This document shows, piece after piece, positions 33,415 to 35,552 of a stretch of DNA of 35,552 nucleotides. The DNA is taken from assembly GCA_016870295.1 (NCBI GenBank), contig VGBY01000002.1:1-35552 (forward strand), given 5' to 3'. The notes below the pieces were generated by a model. The model saw nothing but the letters and a program-made list of their open reading frames with translations. It searched no databases and was not told where the DNA came from. Numbering within the stretch: position 1 is the first letter of the stretch; each line of letters begins with the position of its first letter. The DNA comes from Actinomycetota bacterium. GTDB lineage: Bacteria; Actinomycetota; Acidimicrobiia; Acidimicrobiales; Ilumatobacteraceae. The translations under genes and the position numbers were made by a program.

Positions 33415-34478
33415 GGCAATGCATCGCCGATCAGACGTATCTCGTTGGTGAAGTCAGCGATGAAGAGGGCGACTCCGGCGGCGACGCACAGCGCCGCCAG
33501 CAACCAGAAGCGAATGATCACGGTGGTCTCCGGCCAACCCGACAGTTCGAAGTGGTGGTGGATCGGCGACATCTTGAAGAGACGTTTCTTGCGACCACTC
33601 GCCTTGAACACGCCCATCTGTACCGCCACCGATCCGGCCTCCATCACGTTGATGCCGCAGATGATCGGCAACAAAAAGTGCGTATTCGTGGTGACGGCGA
33701 GCAATCCGAGCGCCGCGCCGATGCCCAGCGCCCCGACGTCGCCCATGATGATGCGGGCAGGTGCGGCATTCCACCAGAGAAAGCCGCCGCACGCACCGGC
33801 CATCGCCGCCGCGAGCACCGCCAAGTCCAGTGGGTTCACGATTGCCGAGTAGATGTCGGAGTTGCGGAACGCGAAGTATGCGATCAACCCGAACGCACCG
33901 AACCCGAACATCGCCGAACCCGCGGCGAGACCATCGAGCCCGTCGGTCACGTTCACCGCGTTCGTCGTGGCCCACACCATGAGCGCCGTCCAAAGCACCC
34001 ACACCGGCGTACTCACATCCCAACCCGGCACCTCGGCACGGGTGAATGAAATGGTCTCGCTGACTCCGGTCTGTGCGGCGAGCAGCCACATGAGTAACAC
34101 GACGATGCCGAACGTGATCCAGCCCTTTTTCTTCCAGAAGATTCCGCGGTTGTGTTGACGCCGCACCTTCAGGAAGTCATCGAGGAACCCGATTGCGGCG
34201 AGCACCGCAACGGCGACCCACATGATCATCGCTTGGTCGGAGAACGCAAGACCGTCACGCATATGCGGCAACAACCAGCCGATGAACGCCGCCGACAAGA
34301 TCGCGATGCCGCCCATTGTCGGTGTGCCCTGCTTGTGCATGTGATGCGTCGGGCCGCGGTCTTCGGCACCGAGAATCGGTTGCCCCTTACCGAGACGCGT
34401 GAAGTACGAGATCAGCAGTCGCGTGAAGGTGATTGAGGCGACGATGGAGATGGCGCCCGCCATGAGAATTGCAATCAT
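33411..34478 (-). CDS. mraY: Phospho-N-acetylmuramoyl-pentapeptide-transferase
   Basis: A 355-aa membrane enzyme transferring phospho-MurNAc-pentapeptide from UDP to undecaprenyl phosphate to form lipid I. About ten helices are seen. Signatures are KQGTPTMGGIAIL, FLDDFLKVRRQHNRG (with the DD pair), NAVNVTDGLDGLAAG and SPIHHHFELSGWPE, the HHH active-site loop. It starts at ATG 34478, overlapping murE by 4 nt. murF, which makes its UDP-pentapeptide substrate and normally lies between murE and mraY, is not here. Confidence 0.96.
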   Translation of the reverse strand: MIAILMAGAISIVASITFTRLLISYFTRLGKGQPILGAEDRGPTHHMHKQGTPTMGGIAILSAAFIGWLLPHMRDGLAFSDQAMIMWVAVAVLAAIGFLDDFLKVRRQHNRGIFWKKKGWITFGIVVLLMWLLAAQTGVSETISFTRAEVPGWDVSTPVWVLWTALMVWATTNAVNVTDGLDGLAAGSAMFGFGAFGLIAYFAFRNSDIYSAIVNPLDLAVLAAAMAGACGGFLWWNAAPARIIMGDVGALGIGAALGLLAVTTNTHFLLPIICGINVMEAGSVAVQMGVFKASGRKKRLFKMSPIHHHFELSGWPETTVIIRFWLLAALCVAAGVALFIADFTNEIRLIGDALP

Positions 34479-35552
34479 CGACTGCCCCGCAGGAGTGCTC
34501 GAGCAACTTCGGCGTCACTGAAGGGAATCTCTCGACCCGCCACCGATTGCACCGTCTCGTGCCCGCGTCCGGCAATGATCACGACGTCGCCCGACGCTGC
34601 GTCGTTGCAGGCCAACTCGATGGCCCGACGCCGGTCGACCTCGGTGCGCAACTTACGGCGTTCGTCCGCGGGGATTCCGCGCACGATGGCAGCAATGATC
34701 GATTGCGGATCCTCGTGACGAGGATTGTCGCTCGTCACGATGATGGTGTCGGCTCCGCATGCCGCAGCTCCCATGTCGGCCCGCTTGCTCGGGTCGCGAT
34801 CACCGCCGCAGCCGAACACGATGATCACTCGTTTCGCCACCTCGCGCACCGACGCAACGACATTGCGCAACGCTTCCGGGGTGTGTGCATAATCAACCAG
34901 CACCGCGAATTCGCCACCCGCATTGACGTTCTCGAATCGCCCGGGAATCAGCGGCATCGTTGCCAGCCCGTCCGCGATGTGAGCGATGCTCACGCCCAAT
35001 TCGGCAGCGGTGGTGGCAGCGGCCAGGGCGTTCATCACGTTGAAGTCGCCACCGAGTGGGCAGCGAATCTCGGCGCCACGCCACACGAAACTGCTCGCGG
35101 CAGCGTCAACGTGAATCCGACTTGCATCACTGCGACCGAACGCCGTGACGGCAACTTCGGTGGATTCGGCGATCTTGCGACCATTGGCATCATCACGGTT
35201 GACGATGGCGCGGTGTGTGTATGCGCGCGTGAACAGACTTGCCTTCGCGGCAAAGTATGCGTCGTGGGTGCCGTGGAAGTCGAGATGGTCGTGGCCGAGG
35301 TTGGTGAAAACGCCAGCAGCAAACTGCATTCCCGCAACGCGCTGCAGGGCCAGGGCATGCGACGACACCTCCATCACCACGGTGGCAGTGCCATCGTCAC
35401 GCTCTTTGGCAAGTGTGCGCTGCAGCTCGGGGGCTTCGGGCGTGGTGCGGGCACCCGACAATGTGCCAAGCACCGTGGTGCGGCGACCCGACTGTCGCAG
35501 CATCGCACCGAGCATGTGCGAAGTGGTCGTCTTGCCGTTGGTGCCAGTGACA
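34475..35552 (-). CDS. murE: UDP-MurNAc-tripeptide synthetase (5' end beyond window)
   Basis: The C-terminal 358 or so residues of MurE, read off the right edge. The frame extends beyond an internal Met at 35515 to the window end and contains the ATP loop VTGTNGKTTTSHML, so the true start lies outside. VMEVSSHALAL, TNLGHDHLDFHG and VDYAHTPEAL are family signatures. SDNPRHEDP carries the DNPR motif that marks specificity for meso-diaminopimelate rather than lysine. GRGHE follows near the C-terminus. Its stop overlaps the mraY start as ATGA. Confidence 0.96.
   Translation of the reverse strand, partial: VTGTNGKTTTSHMLGAMLRQSGRRTTVLGTLSGARTTPEAPELQRTLAKERDDGTATVVMEVSSHALALQRVAGMQFAAGVFTNLGHDHLDFHGTHDAYFAAKASLFTRAYTHRAIVNRDDANGRKIAESTEVAVTAFGRSDASRIHVDAAASSFVWRGAEIRCPLGGDFNVMNALAAATTAAELGVSIAHIADGLATMPLIPGRFENVNAGGEFAVLVDYAHTPEALRNVVASVREVAKRVIIVFGCGGDRDPSKRADMGAAACGADTIIVTSDNPRHEDPQSIIAAIVRGIPADERRKLRTEVDRRRAIELACNDAASGDVVIIAGRGHETVQSVAGREIPFSDAEVARALLRGSR

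Overview
The window is a gene-dense (about 97% coding), GC-rich bacterial chromosome segment. Gene content points to an actinobacterium (Actinomycetota). Markers are a mycothiol ligase (mshC), an F420:NADP oxidoreductase (npdG), a phosphatidylinositol/PIM-type lipid block (pgsA, patA), the bacterial proteasome activator Bpa, an InhA-type enoyl reductase, and a division cluster with sepF but no ftsA beside ftsZ. A deep-branching class such as Acidimicrobiia would fit the unusual details, but that placement is inference. No tRNA, rRNA, CRISPR array, insertion sequence or prophage was seen. No gene-free stretch exceeds 300 bases.

Region 1 (1-7.4 kb, minus strand): npdG, mshC, plsC, thrS, HIT hydrolase, a small membrane protein, pgsA and patA run head to tail with overlaps or gaps of at most 12 nt. 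The thrS-HIT-pgsA-patA core resembles the mycobacterial order. A plus-strand gene end converges on it at the left edge. Region 2 (7.4-10.2 kb, plus strand): inhA and a DUF255/thioredoxin-fold protein, divergent from npdG across a 12-nt gap that carries a symmetric -10 element. Region 3 (10.2-16.9 kb, minus strand): a nitroreductase, an unrecognised protein, dnaE, Bpa and an alkaline-phosphatase-fold hydrolase. Region 4 (17.0-17.5 kb, plus strand): one Rrf2 regulator with a clear leaderless promoter.

Region 5 (17.5-35.55 kb, minus strand) is the peptidoglycan and division locus and its downstream extension. In transcription order it is murE (cut by the window edge), mraY, murD, ftsW, murG, murC, a single ORF joining murB to ftsQ, ftsZ, yggS, sepF, yggT, ileS, a DksA/TraR-like protein, lspA and a RluD-type pseudouridine synthase. 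The genes make the UDP-MurNAc-peptide (MurB, MurC, MurD, MurE), load it on lipid (MraY, MurG), polymerise it (FtsW) and organise the septum (FtsQ, FtsZ, SepF). Many junctions are ATGA overlaps, implying translational coupling.

The most notable observations are an in-frame MurB-FtsQ fusion (FAD reductase, about 180-residue linker, membrane helix, POTRA/FtsQ), murF missing from its usual slot between murE and mraY, a DksA/TraR-like protein with about 255 residues of Lys/Arg/Ala/Glu-rich helix and none of the four zinc cysteines, and a recurring leaderless promoter pattern (TANNNT at exactly -12 to -7 of the start codon).
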